NCBI GenBank assembly: GCA_964451375.1 | Contig: CAYVIN010000035.1 | Span: 1 to 38,273 of the forward strand | Direction: 5' to 3' | DNA length: 38,273 nt | Source: JAGXQV01 sp964451375 | GTDB lineage: Bacteria; Pseudomonadota; Gammaproteobacteria; Burkholderiales; Sulfuricellaceae | Shown: positions 1-8,043 of the stretch, piece after piece | Numbering within the stretch: the first letter of the stretch is position 1 | How the letters are laid out: every line of letters starts with the position of its first letter | Made by a program: the position numbers and the translations under genes | The notes under the pieces: generated by a model | The model's database searches: none | What the model was told of the DNA's origin: nothing | Seen by the model: only the letters and a program-made list of their open reading frames with translations

Positions 1-13
1 TCAGGACGAACGG
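1..13. repeat. End of a dispersed short repeat cut by the window edge
   Basis: The first bases, TCAGGACGAACGG, match the tail of a short repeat of the form CTTCGACAAGCTCAGGACGA followed by ACGG, which I recall as common between genes in environmental proteobacteria. Only the end is present, so orientation and full length cannot be judged. Confidence 0.4.
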
Positions 14-172
14 ATTAAAAATCAGTAAGTTGGAAGATGTGTGCATACGGTAGCCTTTTCCAAAGGGGGGAACCAGGTCGCCGAAGAGCTGCCGTTTGGT
101 GGTTGTCCGATGCTTTTTGTGGTGAACCAACCCATTGAGTTATATGGCTTCAACAAGCCGTTTCCGGGAGTC

Positions 173-204
173 CTTCGACTCCGCTCGGGAGAGTCTTGTC
201 GAAG
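173..204. repeat. Inverted repeat, CTTCGAC...GTCGAAG
   Basis: CTTCGAC (173-179) and GTCGAAG (198-204) are exact reverse complements around an 18-base loop that itself contains CTC/GAG. The arms resemble the CTTCGAC-containing repeat cut off at position 1, so both may belong to one family. It could form a hairpin upstream of the cyclase gene, but there is no T-run to make it a terminator. Confidence 0.5.
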
Positions 205-365
205 CTTGAATGGCCTGATTTGATTTATATCTTTCGCGCAGACCCCGCACACGTTAGCGCCCACTATCGCCGTCACGCCCAAGGGACAGCGATGTGCTTG
301 AAGAACCAATAGGGACGCGGAGTTTCAGGCAACAGACAAAACGGGACAATTGAGTCGGAGCCGCC

Positions 366-2483
366 ATGCTGCGTAATCTGCTGAATCTCAAATTCGCGCT
401 TCTTGCACCGCTAGCGGCGATCGTCTGCGGCGCGCTGCTTTACCTGTGGGAACCGCTGCCCCTGCAAATCCTGCGTAACGCGGTTTTCGACCAATACCAG
501 CGCTGGCAGCCGCGCCCCTGGCAGGACACCCCGCTGCGCATCATCGACATCGACGAAGCCAGTCTGCAACGTTATGGCCAGTGGCCATGGCCGCGCACCC
601 GCGTTGCGGAACTGGTGGCGCGCCTGCAGGACGCGGGCGCCGCCGCCATCGGCCTCGACATCATTTTTGCGGAACCCGACCGCACTTCGCCGCAAGCGAT
701 GCTTGAAGTCTGGCGGCCACCGCCTGCGACCGCCCGCCACATCGCCCGCCTCCCGGAACACGACCCGCTGCTCGCCAACACCCTGGCGCGCGGGCGGGTG
801 GTGCTGGGATACGCGGTGCAACGGAGTGGCGCAAACACCGCCCCGCCCAATGTGCAAGCCCGTTTCGTCACCCTCGGCGAAGCGCCCCAGCCTTATGTCG
901 CGGCCTTTTCCGGGCATATTCCGGCTTTGCCGATACTCGCGGCGGCGGCGGACGGCGCGGGTGTCCTGACGTTTATTCCCGATAGCGACGGGGTGGTGCG
1001 CCGGGCACCGCTGCTGGTGCGCCAGGGCGACACCCTGCTGCCCACCCTGGTCAGCGAGGCGCTGCGCGTCGCTCAGGGGGAGCGCAACATCACCCTGCGC
1101 AGCGCCCCGGCGCAAGGCGTCGGGCTGGCGGAAGTACGCATCGGCGCGCTGACCATCCCCACCACGCCGCAGGGCGAAGTGTGGGTGCATTACACCCGGC
1201 CCGCGCCGCAACGCACCATTCCGGCCTGGAAAGTGCTGGCCGGAGAAGTCCCCGCCGAACAGCTGGAAAACCGCATCGTGCTGGTCGGCGCCTCGGCGCA
1301 GGGCTTGATGGACTTGCGTTTCGGCGCGCTGGGCGGGGTGATCCCCGGTGTCGAGGTTCACGCCCAGGCGCTCGAACAAATCCTCGCCGACGATCCGCTC
1401 AACCGCCCCTCCTGGGCGAGCACGCTGGAAGGCCTGACCATCGTTTGCGGCGGGCTTATCGTGGCGGTGCTGGCGCTGAGCGGCAGCGCCCTGGCCGCCT
1501 CATCCACCTTCGCGGTGCTCCTCGCCCTGCTGTGGGGCGCGGCCTGGCGGGCCTACGCCGGAGACGGCCTGCTGCTCGACCCGGTGACGCCGACGCTGGC
1601 GCTGCTGCTGACTTTCGGGATTTCCAGCATCGTCCGCCATCGCGCCAGTGAACGCCGCCAGCGCTGGGTAAAACAGGCTTTCTCGCGCTACGTCTCGCCC
1701 AATCTGGTCAGCCATCTCATCGACCATCCCGACGCCCTGCAACTGGGCGGCGAACGCCGCCAGTGCAGCTTCATCTTCACCGATCTGGCCGGTTTCACCG
1801 CGTTGATGGAAGGCATCGATCCCGGCGCGGCGGTAGCCCTGCTCAACGCCTATCTCGACCGGATCATCGCGATTGCCTTCAAACACCAGGGCACCCTCGA
1901 CCGCATCGTCGGCGACGCCGTCGCCATCATGTTCTCCGCGCCCGTCGCCCAGCCCGACCACCAGCGCCGCGCCTTGCTCTGCGCCCTGGAAATGCAGGAT
2001 TTCGCCACGCAATATGCGGCTCAACTCCAGGCTCAGGGCATCGCTTTCGGCCAGACCCGGATGGGCATCCACAGCGGCGAAGTGATCGTCGGCAACTTCG
2101 GCGGCACCACCATTTTCGACTACCGCGCCCTCGGCGACCCGGTAAACACCGCCTCGCGCCTGGAAAGCGTCAACAAACACCTGGGCACCCGGATGTGTGT
2201 GTCGGCAGCCACCCGCGACGGCTGCCCGGACATCCCGGCGCGTCCGGTGGGACGCCTGGTGCTGAAAGGCAAAACCCAGGCTCTGATGGTATTCGAGCCG
2301 GTCGGAGAAGATGACCCGCAATACCGCGCCGCGTTCGAATTACTGCACACCGAACAACCGGGCGCGCGGCAAGCGTTTGAAAACCTCGCCGCGCAACGCC
2401 CCACCGACCCGCTGGTCAACTTTCACCGCGAACGCCTGCGCGCCGGGCAAAACGGGGATTTGATCGTATTGAAGGAGAAGTGA
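366..2483 (+). CDS. CHASE2-domain class III adenylate/guanylate cyclase
   Basis: A 705-aa membrane sensor cyclase that should make cyclic AMP (or GMP) from the nucleoside triphosphate in response to an extracytoplasmic signal. Seen: one N-terminal membrane segment (about residues 11-28), a CHASE2 sensor region to about residue 335 (motif IIDIDEASLQRYGQWPWPR near its start), further hydrophobic segments at about 355-425, then a class III catalytic domain (about 465-640). The two metal-binding aspartates sit in FTDLAGFT and GDAVAIMF, and the transition-state Asn and Arg are both kept in DPVNTASRLE. Start: ATG at 366 with GGAG upstream. The gene converges with the ompA-like/fecR-like pair; FecR, OmpA-like and CHASE2 proteins are often found together. 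Substrate (ATP or GTP) cannot be settled by eye; FDYRALGD is typical of the bacterial adenylate cyclase group. Confidence 0.9.
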   Translation: MLRNLLNLKFALLAPLAAIVCGALLYLWEPLPLQILRNAVFDQYQRWQPRPWQDTPLRIIDIDEASLQRYGQWPWPRTRVAELVARLQDAGAAAIGLDIIFAEPDRTSPQAMLEVWRPPPATARHIARLPEHDPLLANTLARGRVVLGYAVQRSGANTAPPNVQARFVTLGEAPQPYVAAFSGHIPALPILAAAADGAGVLTFIPDSDGVVRRAPLLVRQGDTLLPTLVSEALRVAQGERNITLRSAPAQGVGLAEVRIGALTIPTTPQGEVWVHYTRPAPQRTIPAWKVLAGEVPAEQLENRIVLVGASAQGLMDLRFGALGGVIPGVEVHAQALEQILADDPLNRPSWASTLEGLTIVCGGLIVAVLALSGSALAASSTFAVLLALLWGAAWRAYAGDGLLLDPVTPTLALLLTFGISSIVRHRASERRQRWVKQAFSRYVSPNLVSHLIDHPDALQLGGERRQCSFIFTDLAGFTALMEGIDPGAAVALLNAYLDRIIAIAFKHQGTLDRIVGDAVAIMFSAPVAQPDHQRRALLCALEMQDFATQYAAQLQAQGIAFGQTRMGIHSGEVIVGNFGGTTIFDYRALGDPVNTASRLESVNKHLGTRMCVSAATRDGCPDIPARPVGRLVLKGKTQALMVFEPVGEDDPQYRAAFELLHTEQPGARQAFENLAAQRPTDPLVNFHRERLRAGQNGDLIVLKEK

Positions 2484-2506
2484 AGAAGGCGGTACGCCAT
2501 TGAGGT

Positions 2507-2539
2507 GTCCCGGATTCCGCCTGCGGCTTCATCCGGGAC
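2507..2539. repeat. Hairpin repeat between convergent genes
   Basis: GTCCCGGAT (2507-2515) and ATCCGGGAC (2531-2539) are perfect reverse complements, with a second small stem CCGC/GCGG inside the loop. It occupies most of the 65 bases between the convergent cyclase and ompA-like genes. It looks like a dispersed REP-type element and may also stop transcription from both sides, although no clear T-tract follows. Confidence 0.55.
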
Positions 2540-2548
2540 GCCAAACCT

Positions 2549-3175
2549 TTACCTCACCGTCACCTCAACCCGCCGGTTGCGCGGTTCGGGGGTGTTGTCC
2601 GGGGTGGGAACCAGGAGGTTTTTTTCGCCGTGGGATTCGACGCTTATCTGCACGGCCTTGACCTTGGCGGTGATCAGATTGGCGACGAATTGGGCGCGTT
2701 TCAGGGCGAGTTTTTCGTTGGAATCGTCGTCTCCGACGGTGTCGGTGTGGCCGATTACGGAAAGGTCGGGGGCCGGGCGTTTGGCCGCTTCGGCGAGGAT
2801 GCGCGGCAGGTCGGCTTCCGACCTGGCGGTCAGTTTGGCCCCGCCGGTTTCGAAATACAGCATGAAACTCACCGGTTTGAGCGGGGCGGCGACCAGCGCT
2901 GCGCCGAAGTCCCTGGCGAGTTGCGCGTCGCCGACGTTGAAGACTTTGCCGGCGGGGTCTCCGATGAAGGTCGCTTCGCGGGGTTTTTCGAGCAATGTCG
3001 AGCCATCCAGTCCGCTGACCAGAACTTTGCCGAAGGAGCCATCCTCGTCTTCAAGGAGCACTACGTAGGAGATGGGTTCTTCCGGGGCCGGGGCGGGCGG
3101 TTGGGCGGCGCAAGCGGCGAGGCCAACCAGAATCAGCGCGGCAAGGAACCTGAAGGTTTTTTGTAGGTAGCTCAT
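2549..3175 (-). CDS. OmpA-family peptidoglycan-binding lipoprotein
   Basis: A 208-aa outer-membrane or periplasmic lipoprotein. Seen: an N-terminal signal with lipobox L19-A-A-C22 followed by a proline-rich stretch; a middle region with no recognisable fold; and a C-terminal OmpA/MotB domain (about residues 100-208) with the peptidoglycan-binding signature VIGHTDTVGDDDSNEKLALK and the closing NRRVEVTVR. It probably anchors the outer membrane to peptidoglycan or senses the wall. Its ATG overlaps the stop codon of the upstream fecR-like gene by four bases (ATGA), so the two are translationally coupled. Together with the convergent CHASE2 cyclase it makes a possible envelope-sensing set; this functional link is inference from proximity. 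Confidence 0.88.
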   Translation of the reverse strand: MSYLQKTFRFLAALILVGLAACAAQPPAPAPEEPISYVVLLEDEDGSFGKVLVSGLDGSTLLEKPREATFIGDPAGKVFNVGDAQLARDFGAALVAAPLKPVSFMLYFETGGAKLTARSEADLPRILAEAAKRPAPDLSVIGHTDTVGDDDSNEKLALKRAQFVANLITAKVKAVQISVESHGEKNLLVPTPDNTPEPRNRRVEVTVR

Positions 3176-3630
3176 TTTTCATCCCCCCCAACAACCTTGA
3201 CAACGAACCGGGTGCCTCTCACGCCGATGATGCCGGTGGGCGTTTTCAGCGCCACGGCTTCGGGTCTGAGTTTGGCGATCACGCCGGAGACATAGTGCAG
3301 CGACCCCTTGTTCATGGATGCGCCGAGTTTGAGGCTGCCCCTGCTTGGCGTGTAAAGATATTCGTCAACCGTCAATTCGGTGTCCGGGCCGAGTGACAGG
3401 GTGGTGTTGTCCTTGAAGGTGACGCCCATGCTGGCGGCCTTGCCGGTCTTGAGAACCGAGCCGATTTGCAGCCCTGCGCCGGGCTGGGCCTGGGTGGCTT
3501 TGCCGGCATCCACCACCAGCGCATCTCCGCTGACGGTTTTGACGTAACCTATCGGCCCTTCCATCGCCCTGGCCGGCGTTGCCGCCAAACCCAGCGTTGC
3601 CGCCAAAACGAACAATTTTTTCCGGTACAC
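3172..3630 (-). CDS. FecR-domain periplasmic protein
   Basis: A 152-aa exported protein with a FecR domain. I place the start at a GTG (3630-3628) because GGGGAGGAAG lies just upstream and because it leaves a clean signal peptide, VYRKKLFVLAATLGLAATPARA; an ATG 12 codons earlier (3666) is possible but would put charged residues ahead of the signal. The mature part carries the FecR pattern: GPIGYVKTVSGDALVV, a glycine-rich turn QIGSVLKTGKAASMGVTF, and the ending TPTGIIGVRGTRFVVKV. Stand-alone FecR proteins without a FecI sigma factor or TonB receptor are thought to bind ligands or wall components. No sigma or anti-sigma gene is visible here. It is co-translated with the downstream ompA-like gene. 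Confidence 0.82.
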   Translation of the reverse strand: MYRKKLFVLAATLGLAATPARAMEGPIGYVKTVSGDALVVDAGKATQAQPGAGLQIGSVLKTGKAASMGVTFKDNTTLSLGPDTELTVDEYLYTPSRGSLKLGASMNKGSLHYVSGVIAKLRPEAVALKTPTGIIGVRGTRFVVKVVGGDEK

Positions 3631-3889
3631 GACTTCCTCCCCTTCTGCCGTTGCGCGACCCGGCAATATTCACTTTCGCTCGCGCCCCAAGGCGCGCCCT
3701 TCTTCATAGAATAGCTCAAAATATCCTATCTCCTTCAGACTTCTTGAGCGAGCAGCTAAAGTTGCGTTTTTTCATTCACTTTTGGGAAATTCCGGTGTAA
3801 TTTTTTATTGGCGGGAAGCCATACCGTTTTGGGAAAAATTATCGGACGGTTTCCCGGTTCGCCAAATTGGAAATATTAGGGAGATAACC

Positions 3890-4312
3890 ATGTTGAAACC
3901 TGCCCAACCTTTGCAACTCGCCCTGCTCGCCGCCGTTTTGTTGGCCGCAACGCCGGCTTCGGCAGCCAGCCCGGACGCCTGTTCCATTACGGTGTCCAGC
4001 CCCGGCCTGGAAATGACCATCCCCATCGTTAGCGTAGGTGGCGTGGCGTATCGCGCCACCCTCAGCCAGCATAACGTGAGCGGCAGTTCCTATCTGTGGT
4101 GGACATTGTCTGCGGCGGCCCCGCTGACTGGCAGCGCGGCATTTGCCGGCTGCACCCAACCCGATGTTTATAGCGTCGGACAGGGAATGTACGGCATTTC
4201 TTCCGGCAACGTTTTCTACAACGGTCAGCGTTATCAGGGCGAATTCATGCTCAGCTCGGACGCCAAAGGGGTTTTCTGGCTGCAATTGATGAGTTCGGCG
4301 CCGAAGCCCTGA
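3890..4312 (+). CDS. Small secreted protein of unknown function
   Basis: I do not recognise this 140-aa protein. It starts at ATG 3890 after AGGGAG (3878-3883). The first 25 residues are a good Sec signal peptide ending in TPASA, cleaved before ASPDAC. The mature protein is small, rich in Gly, Ser and aromatic residues, has no membrane segment, and has two cysteines (C31 and C88) that could form one disulfide in the periplasm. Motifs such as SYLWWTLSAAAPLTGS and GMYGISSGNVFYNGQRYQG suggest a beta-rich fold, but this is a guess. It is divergent from the fecR-like gene, across a 259-base AT-rich gap, and is followed by a strong terminator, so it appears to be a single-gene unit. Confidence 0.75.
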   Translation: MLKPAQPLQLALLAAVLLAATPASAASPDACSITVSSPGLEMTIPIVSVGGVAYRATLSQHNVSGSSYLWWTLSAAAPLTGSAAFAGCTQPDVYSVGQGMYGISSGNVFYNGQRYQGEFMLSSDAKGVFWLQLMSSAPKP

Positions 4313-4330
4313 TTTTGCAAGGAATTTCAG

Positions 4331-4354
4331 GCCCCGCCCGGCGGGGCTTTTTTT
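4331..4354 (+). terminator. Rho-independent terminator
   Basis: GCCCCGC (4331-4337), loop CCG, GCGGGGC (4341-4347), followed by seven T. It ends the unit of the small secreted protein and insulates the chemoreceptor gene downstream. Confidence 0.9.
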
Positions 4355-4405
4355 CGCACGAACACCACCGGACAGCTCGCCAAAACAAAAACAATTGGAT
4401 CAGAT

Positions 4406-4436
4406 ACTCATATAGATGAGTTGCCTCATGTATAAT
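4406..4436 (+). promoter_or_regulatory. Possible operator and -10 element upstream of chemoreceptor 1
   Basis: A perfect TATAAT lies at 4431-4436. No acceptable -35 hexamer sits 16-18 bases upstream; instead there is the inverted repeat ACTCAT-ATAG-ATGAGT (4406-4421) and a further CTCAT at 4425-4429, so ATGAG can pair on either side. An activator-dependent promoter would fit, but this is only inference from spacing. Confidence 0.35.
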
Positions 4437-4499
4437 TCGCGCCCTTGTGCAACTTATTGTTGCACCACCTTTTTTATCTGCCCTACGAAAGCTTTGGAC

Positions 4500-6140
4500 A
4501 TGCCCGCTTTTCTGGAAAACATGAAAGTCCGCCAGCGTTTGTGGCTGCTGGCCGCCGTGGCCTTGCTCGGTATGATCGCGATGTCTTCCTGGTCGCTGTT
4601 CATCCTCAAGAAAAACCTGCTGGAAGAACGCCAGGTAAAAACCCGCCATGTGGTGGAAACGGCGCATGGGGTATTGTCGTATTACCACACCCTGAGCACC
4701 CAGGGAAAACTCTCCGATGCCGAAGCGCGCAGCGCCGCCGTTGCGGCGGTCAAGGCGCTCCGTTATGAGGGCAAGGAATATTTCTGGATCAACGATATGC
4801 ACCCCACCATGGTGATGCACCCGATGAAACCGGAACTCGATGGCAAGGATTTGTCGGGATTTGCCGACCCCCAGGGCAAAAAGCTGTTCGTGGCGTTCGT
4901 CGATGAAGTGCGGGCGAAAGGCGCGGGCCTGGTGTTTTACCTGTGGCCCAAACCCGGCGCGAGCGAGCCGGTGCCCAAGGTTTCCTATGTGAAGGGGTTT
5001 GCGCCGTGGGGCTGGGTGATTGGTTCCGGGGTGTATATCGACGATGTCGAGGCCCTGTTTTTCAGCGAAGCGCTGAAAAGCCTGACCGCCGTGCTGTTCG
5101 GCGTCGGCGTATTGCTGGCGGCGTCCTGGCTGGTGGCGCGCAGCATCGTGGGACAACTCGGCGGCGAGTTGAACTACACCTCCGCCGTGGTGCACCGCAT
5201 CGCCGACGGCGATTTGACCACTTCGGTGAACCTCGCGCCGGATGACCGCGACAGCCTGTTGTTCGCGGTTCACACCATGCAGGACAAACTCCGCGAGATG
5301 ATCAGCCGCATCGTCGCCACTTCGGAAAACGTCGCCAGCTCATCGACGCAACTGGCCGGCCTGTGCCAGAACGTGGCCAGCGCATCGGAACGGCAAACCG
5401 AGGCGACCGCGTCAACCGCAGCGGCGGTGGAGGAAATGTCCACCAGCATCGATCTGGTCAGCGAAAACGCCGTGGCGTCGCGCCAGGTGGTGCAGCAAAC
5501 CGTGGATTTTTCGGCGCGCGGCAAGGAACTGGTGGGCAACGCCGCCGCTGAAATCACCCATATCGCCACCTCGGTTACCGAGGCGTCGCGCAAGCTCCAC
5601 GACCTGCGCCAGGTTTCCGAGCAGATCAACAACATCGTCAACGTGATTCGCGAAATCGCCGACCAGACCAATTTGCTCGCCCTCAACGCGGCCATCGAGG
5701 CGGCCCGCGCCGGTGAAACCGGGCGCGGTTTTGCGGTGGTGGCCGATGAGGTGCGCAAGCTGGCGGAACGCACCGGTCAGGCCACCAGCGAAATCCGGGG
5801 CATGATTGACACCATCCAGAGTGAAACCCTGGCGACCGTAGCCGTGATGGAAAGCGGCAGCAGCCAGGTGGAAAATGGGGTGCGCCTGATTAACGAAGTG
5901 GTCGCGCCACTCCAGGAATTACATCGCGGCGCGGTGCAGGCCCTCGACCAGCTTACCGAGCTGGTGCATTCCACTCAGGAACAAAGCGCCACCAGCGGGC
6001 AAATCGCCAAAAATGTCGAAACCATCGCCAACATGTCGGAAACCAACCACAGCGCAGTTCGGGAATCCAGCGACGCGGCCAATCATCTCCACGAACTGGC
6101 CGGTCAACTCAAGCAGTCGATGCGCCGGTTTAATGTTTGA
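4500..6140 (+). CDS. Methyl-accepting chemotaxis protein with Cache sensor (receptor 1)
   Basis: A 546-aa chemoreceptor. Seen from the ATG at 4500: first membrane segment (about residues 10-31), a periplasmic single-Cache domain (about 35-190) with the typical KEYFWINDMHPTMVMHP and GFAPWGWVIGSGVYIDDV, second membrane segment (about 195-217), HAMP, and a long coiled-coil signalling domain whose conserved hairpin tip is ADQTNLLALNAAIEAARAGE. It should control CheA through CheW and drive taxis to a small ligand (single-Cache domains of this type often bind short organic acids; the ligand here is unknown). The start could instead be the ATG at 4521. A paralogue of the same predicted length lies on the opposite strand at 25601-27241, at the other end of the hydrogenase maturation region. 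Confidence 0.9.
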   Translation: MPAFLENMKVRQRLWLLAAVALLGMIAMSSWSLFILKKNLLEERQVKTRHVVETAHGVLSYYHTLSTQGKLSDAEARSAAVAAVKALRYEGKEYFWINDMHPTMVMHPMKPELDGKDLSGFADPQGKKLFVAFVDEVRAKGAGLVFYLWPKPGASEPVPKVSYVKGFAPWGWVIGSGVYIDDVEALFFSEALKSLTAVLFGVGVLLAASWLVARSIVGQLGGELNYTSAVVHRIADGDLTTSVNLAPDDRDSLLFAVHTMQDKLREMISRIVATSENVASSSTQLAGLCQNVASASERQTEATASTAAAVEEMSTSIDLVSENAVASRQVVQQTVDFSARGKELVGNAAAEITHIATSVTEASRKLHDLRQVSEQINNIVNVIREIADQTNLLALNAAIEAARAGETGRGFAVVADEVRKLAERTGQATSEIRGMIDTIQSETLATVAVMESGSSQVENGVRLINEVVAPLQELHRGAVQALDQLTELVHSTQEQSATSGQIAKNVETIANMSETNHSAVRESSDAANHLHELAGQLKQSMRRFNV

Positions 6141-6273
6141 GGCGGGGCTTCTGCTTTCGCTGCATCACAATAGGGTTCTGCAGCCCCTTCCAGAATAATC
6201 TGTAACGATCTCTTCCAGGAGCGCCCCGAGAGGGTAAGATTCCCGCCTGATCAACCATGAAGCCGCTCCACTC

Positions 6274-7323
6274 ATGATTCCCGAAGGTCAGCTCCAGATT
6301 CGCCTGGATTGGGATGGCGCAGCCATCCGCCGGGTTGACATCGCGCCGCGCCGCCTTGCCGACATCGCCCGCCTGCTCCACGGCAAAACGCTGAGTCAGG
6401 CGGCAGCCGTCGTTCCGCTGCTGTTTTCGTTGTGCGGACGGGCGCAGGGCGTAGCCGCCGCGCTGGCGCTGGATGCGGCGCAGGGTAAAAGCGGGATATC
6501 CCCGGCGCAGGAACGGGCATTGTTCGCCGAAGCCTTCCAGGAATCGGCGTGGCGCTTTCTCATCGATCTGCCCCAATATTACGGACTGCCGGCAGACGTG
6601 GCGGCGCTGGCCGGGATACGCAAGTTGTGCGGGAGCGCTTTGCCGGGCGGCGAATTGGCCGATCAACTGGAACAATTTCTTACCACCCGATTATTGGGCG
6701 AATCCGTCCCGGCGTGGCGCAGCCGCGCCACGCCGTGGCCGCCCCATGCGCCTGCGCCGTTGGCGGAGGTATTCGGCAAACTCAGCAACGAAGGCGGGTG
6801 GGGCGACGCAAATATTCCGTTATTGGCGGATTTCAACACCACTCAGATGGTCGAAGAGATATTGCCGGCGTTGCTGGAGCAAACCGATTTTCCCGGTTTG
6901 CCGACCTGGCGCGGCAAGCCGGCGGAAACCGGGCCGCTGGCGCGCGCCGCGCAACACCCCGGCAATGCAGTCAACGCCCGCTTTGCCGCACGGCTGGCGG
7001 AACTCGCCGACCTCGCCGAAGCGCTGCGCGGAAGTGATACACTGTCCTGCCGTTGGCTCAGGCAGGCCCAGATAAGCGAAAATGCCGGGCTGGCATGGCT
7101 GCAAACCGCGCGCGGGCTGCTCATCCACTATGCCCGGGTGGAAAACGGCGCAGTGACCGATTACCGCATCGTCGCGCCGACCGAATGGAATTTTCACCCG
7201 TGCGGCGCATATGCTCAGGGGTTGACCGGCACAGCGGCGGAGAGCCCTGAAGCCGCGCGGCGCGCCGCAGAATTGCTGCTGTTGGCGCTTGATCCGTGTG
7301 TGAGTGCAGTGCTTAGTGTTTAA
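6274..7323 (+). CDS. hupK: HupK/HoxV-type hydrogenase maturation scaffold
   Basis: A 349-aa protein related to the [NiFe] large subunit but lacking its full metal site. The N-terminal CxxC is reduced to one cysteine (FSLCGRAQ, C54) and the C-terminal motif to DPC (C342) followed by VSAVLSV, without the second Cys or the cleavable His. In the HupK/HoxV family this single-cysteine pattern is thought to hold the Fe(CN)2CO group on its way to the real large subunit. ATG at 6274 has no clear Shine-Dalgarno. The last residues (LSV) and the stop codon come from an inserted palindromic repeat. It heads the plus-strand maturation genes. HupK is usually found with aerobically matured uptake hydrogenases, so its pairing with a HybOC-type enzyme is notable. 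Confidence 0.82.
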   Translation: MIPEGQLQIRLDWDGAAIRRVDIAPRRLADIARLLHGKTLSQAAAVVPLLFSLCGRAQGVAAALALDAAQGKSGISPAQERALFAEAFQESAWRFLIDLPQYYGLPADVAALAGIRKLCGSALPGGELADQLEQFLTTRLLGESVPAWRSRATPWPPHAPAPLAEVFGKLSNEGGWGDANIPLLADFNTTQMVEEILPALLEQTDFPGLPTWRGKPAETGPLARAAQHPGNAVNARFAARLAELADLAEALRGSDTLSCRWLRQAQISENAGLAWLQTARGLLIHYARVENGAVTDYRIVAPTEWNFHPCGAYAQGLTGTAAESPEAARRAAELLLLALDPCVSAVLSV

Positions 7324-7611
7324 TGCTTAATGTTTAATTGCGGTCGCGCTTTGCGCGGTGAAATCGGGATCACGCGCAACGGCGCGTTCCTCCATTAAAC
7401 ACTAATTCTACTTTGTCAGATTTGAAGACCAGGGCCGTTAGTACGTCCCTTCCCCCCACGGGGGAAGGACAGGATGGGGGCGGGCAAATCTCACAACTGC
7501 ATGATTTTAAATCGCCCCCACCCCAACCCTCCCCCGTTGGGGGAGGGAGCCAGGCTGCGGTTAACGTAATCTGACAAAGCAGAACTAAGCACTCAACATT
7601 AAACATTGAAG
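7308..7611. repeat. AT-rich palindromic repeat (family 2), split by a MITE-like element
   Basis: The left arm, from AGTGCTTAGTGTTTAATGCT at 7308, and the right arm (ATTAAACACTAA at 7394-7405, resuming at 7585 as CTAAGCACTCAACATTAAAC) are inverted copies of a roughly seven-base unit (A/G)(A/G)TG(T/C)TT. A GC-rich palindromic middle lies between them. The family recurs at 11526-11617 and 16972-17269. The copy runs into the hupK gene and supplies its stop codon. It is interrupted at 7406-7584 by the MITE-like element. Confidence 0.75.
7406..7584 (+). mobile_element. MITE-like element, copy A
   Basis: A 179-bp non-coding element bounded by 17-bp terminal inverted repeats, TTCTACTTTGTCAGATT (7406-7422) and AATCTGACAAAGCAGAA (7568-7584), one mismatch. 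Direct CTAA copies flank it (7402-7405 and 7585-7588), as expected of a target duplication. Inside are two strong hairpins, CCTTCCCCC/GGGGGAAGG and CCCTCCCCC/GGGGGAGGG. Copy B (17070-17249) is nearly identical in the opposite orientation. It has no transposase and would need one in trans. Confidence 0.78.
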
Positions 7612-7618
7612 TCAAACC

Positions 7619-7960
7619 ATGCACGAAATGTCCCTCGCCGAAGGCGTGATCCAGCTCATCGAAGACAGCGCCCGGCAAAATAGTTTCAGCCGCGTCAAAA
7701 CCGTGTGGCTGGAAATCGGCAAACTCAGCGGCGTCGAGGCGGAAGCCATGCGCTTCTGTTTCGACGCCGTGGCGCGCGGCACTCTGGCGGAAAACGCCGC
7801 CCTGGAAATTCTCGAAACACCCGGCGCGGGACATTGCGCCGAATGTCATCGCGACATCGAAGTCACCGAGCGTTTCCAGGTATGCCCAAACTGCGGCGGT
7901 TTCGCCATCGAAGTCACCGGCGGCGCGGAAATGCGCGTCAAGGAATTGGAAGTGGAATAA
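7619..7960 (+). CDS. hypA: Hydrogenase nickel-insertion protein HypA
   Basis: A 113-aa nickel metallochaperone that works with HypB to load Ni into the hydrogenase large subunit precursor. Seen: the N-terminal Ni-binding MHE (M1-H2-E3), which fixes the start, and a zinc-binding domain with two CxxC pairs, CAEC and CPNC. Length matches the family. It sits 16 bases after... the 3' remains of the split family 2 repeat at its left, which separates it from hupK, and 83 bases before hypB. Only a weak GAAG precedes the ATG. Confidence 0.95.
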   Translation: MHEMSLAEGVIQLIEDSARQNSFSRVKTVWLEIGKLSGVEAEAMRFCFDAVARGTLAENAALEILETPGAGHCAECHRDIEVTERFQVCPNCGGFAIEVTGGAEMRVKELEVE

Positions 7961-7975
7961 CGGCAAAACCGAGAT

Positions 7976-8022
7976 ATGAGAGCTGATGACTGGGTAACCA
8001 ACTCAGCCATCAGCCCCCAGTC
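7976..8022. repeat. Imperfect palindrome in the hypA-hypB gap
   Basis: GACTGGG (7988-7994) pairs with CCCAGTC (8016-8022), and CTGATG (7983-7988) is repeated inverted as CATCAG (8008-8013). It occupies most of the 83 bases between hypA and hypB and looks like a diverged relative of the GGGTGATGGG repeats found at 9043-9163 and 10328-10403. The family assignment is uncertain. Confidence 0.4.
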
Positions 8023-8043
8023 CTCACACTCTGGAGAATCAAT

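Larger units (their letters stand above)
1..365. other. Gene-free leader region with repeat fragments
   Basis: No convincing gene lies here. Short open frames exist on both strands (for example 22-309 minus and 41-223 plus), but neither has a ribosome binding site or a recognisable domain, and both run through repeat sequence. The region holds a repeat end at 1-13 and an inverted repeat at 173-204. A GGAG at about 357-360 serves as Shine-Dalgarno for the cyclase at 366. I see no convincing sigma-70 promoter; a TATATC at 226-231 lacks a well-spaced -35. Confidence 0.6.

Noticed and set aside
22..309. Open frame on the minus strand in the leader region (95 codons)
   Set aside because: No binding site, no domain, odd composition, and it reads through a palindromic repeat. 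The overlapping plus-strand frame (41-223) is no better.
411..2419. Long antisense open frames over the cyclase gene, and similar shadows over other genes
   Set aside because: They are by-products of high GC and third-position bias; they lack domains, and the sense frames carry clear family motifs.
4395..4436. A full sigma-70 promoter using TTGGAT (4395) and TATAAT (4431)
   Set aside because: The spacing would be about 30 bases, far too long; only the -10-like element and the operator-like inverted repeat are reported, at low confidence.
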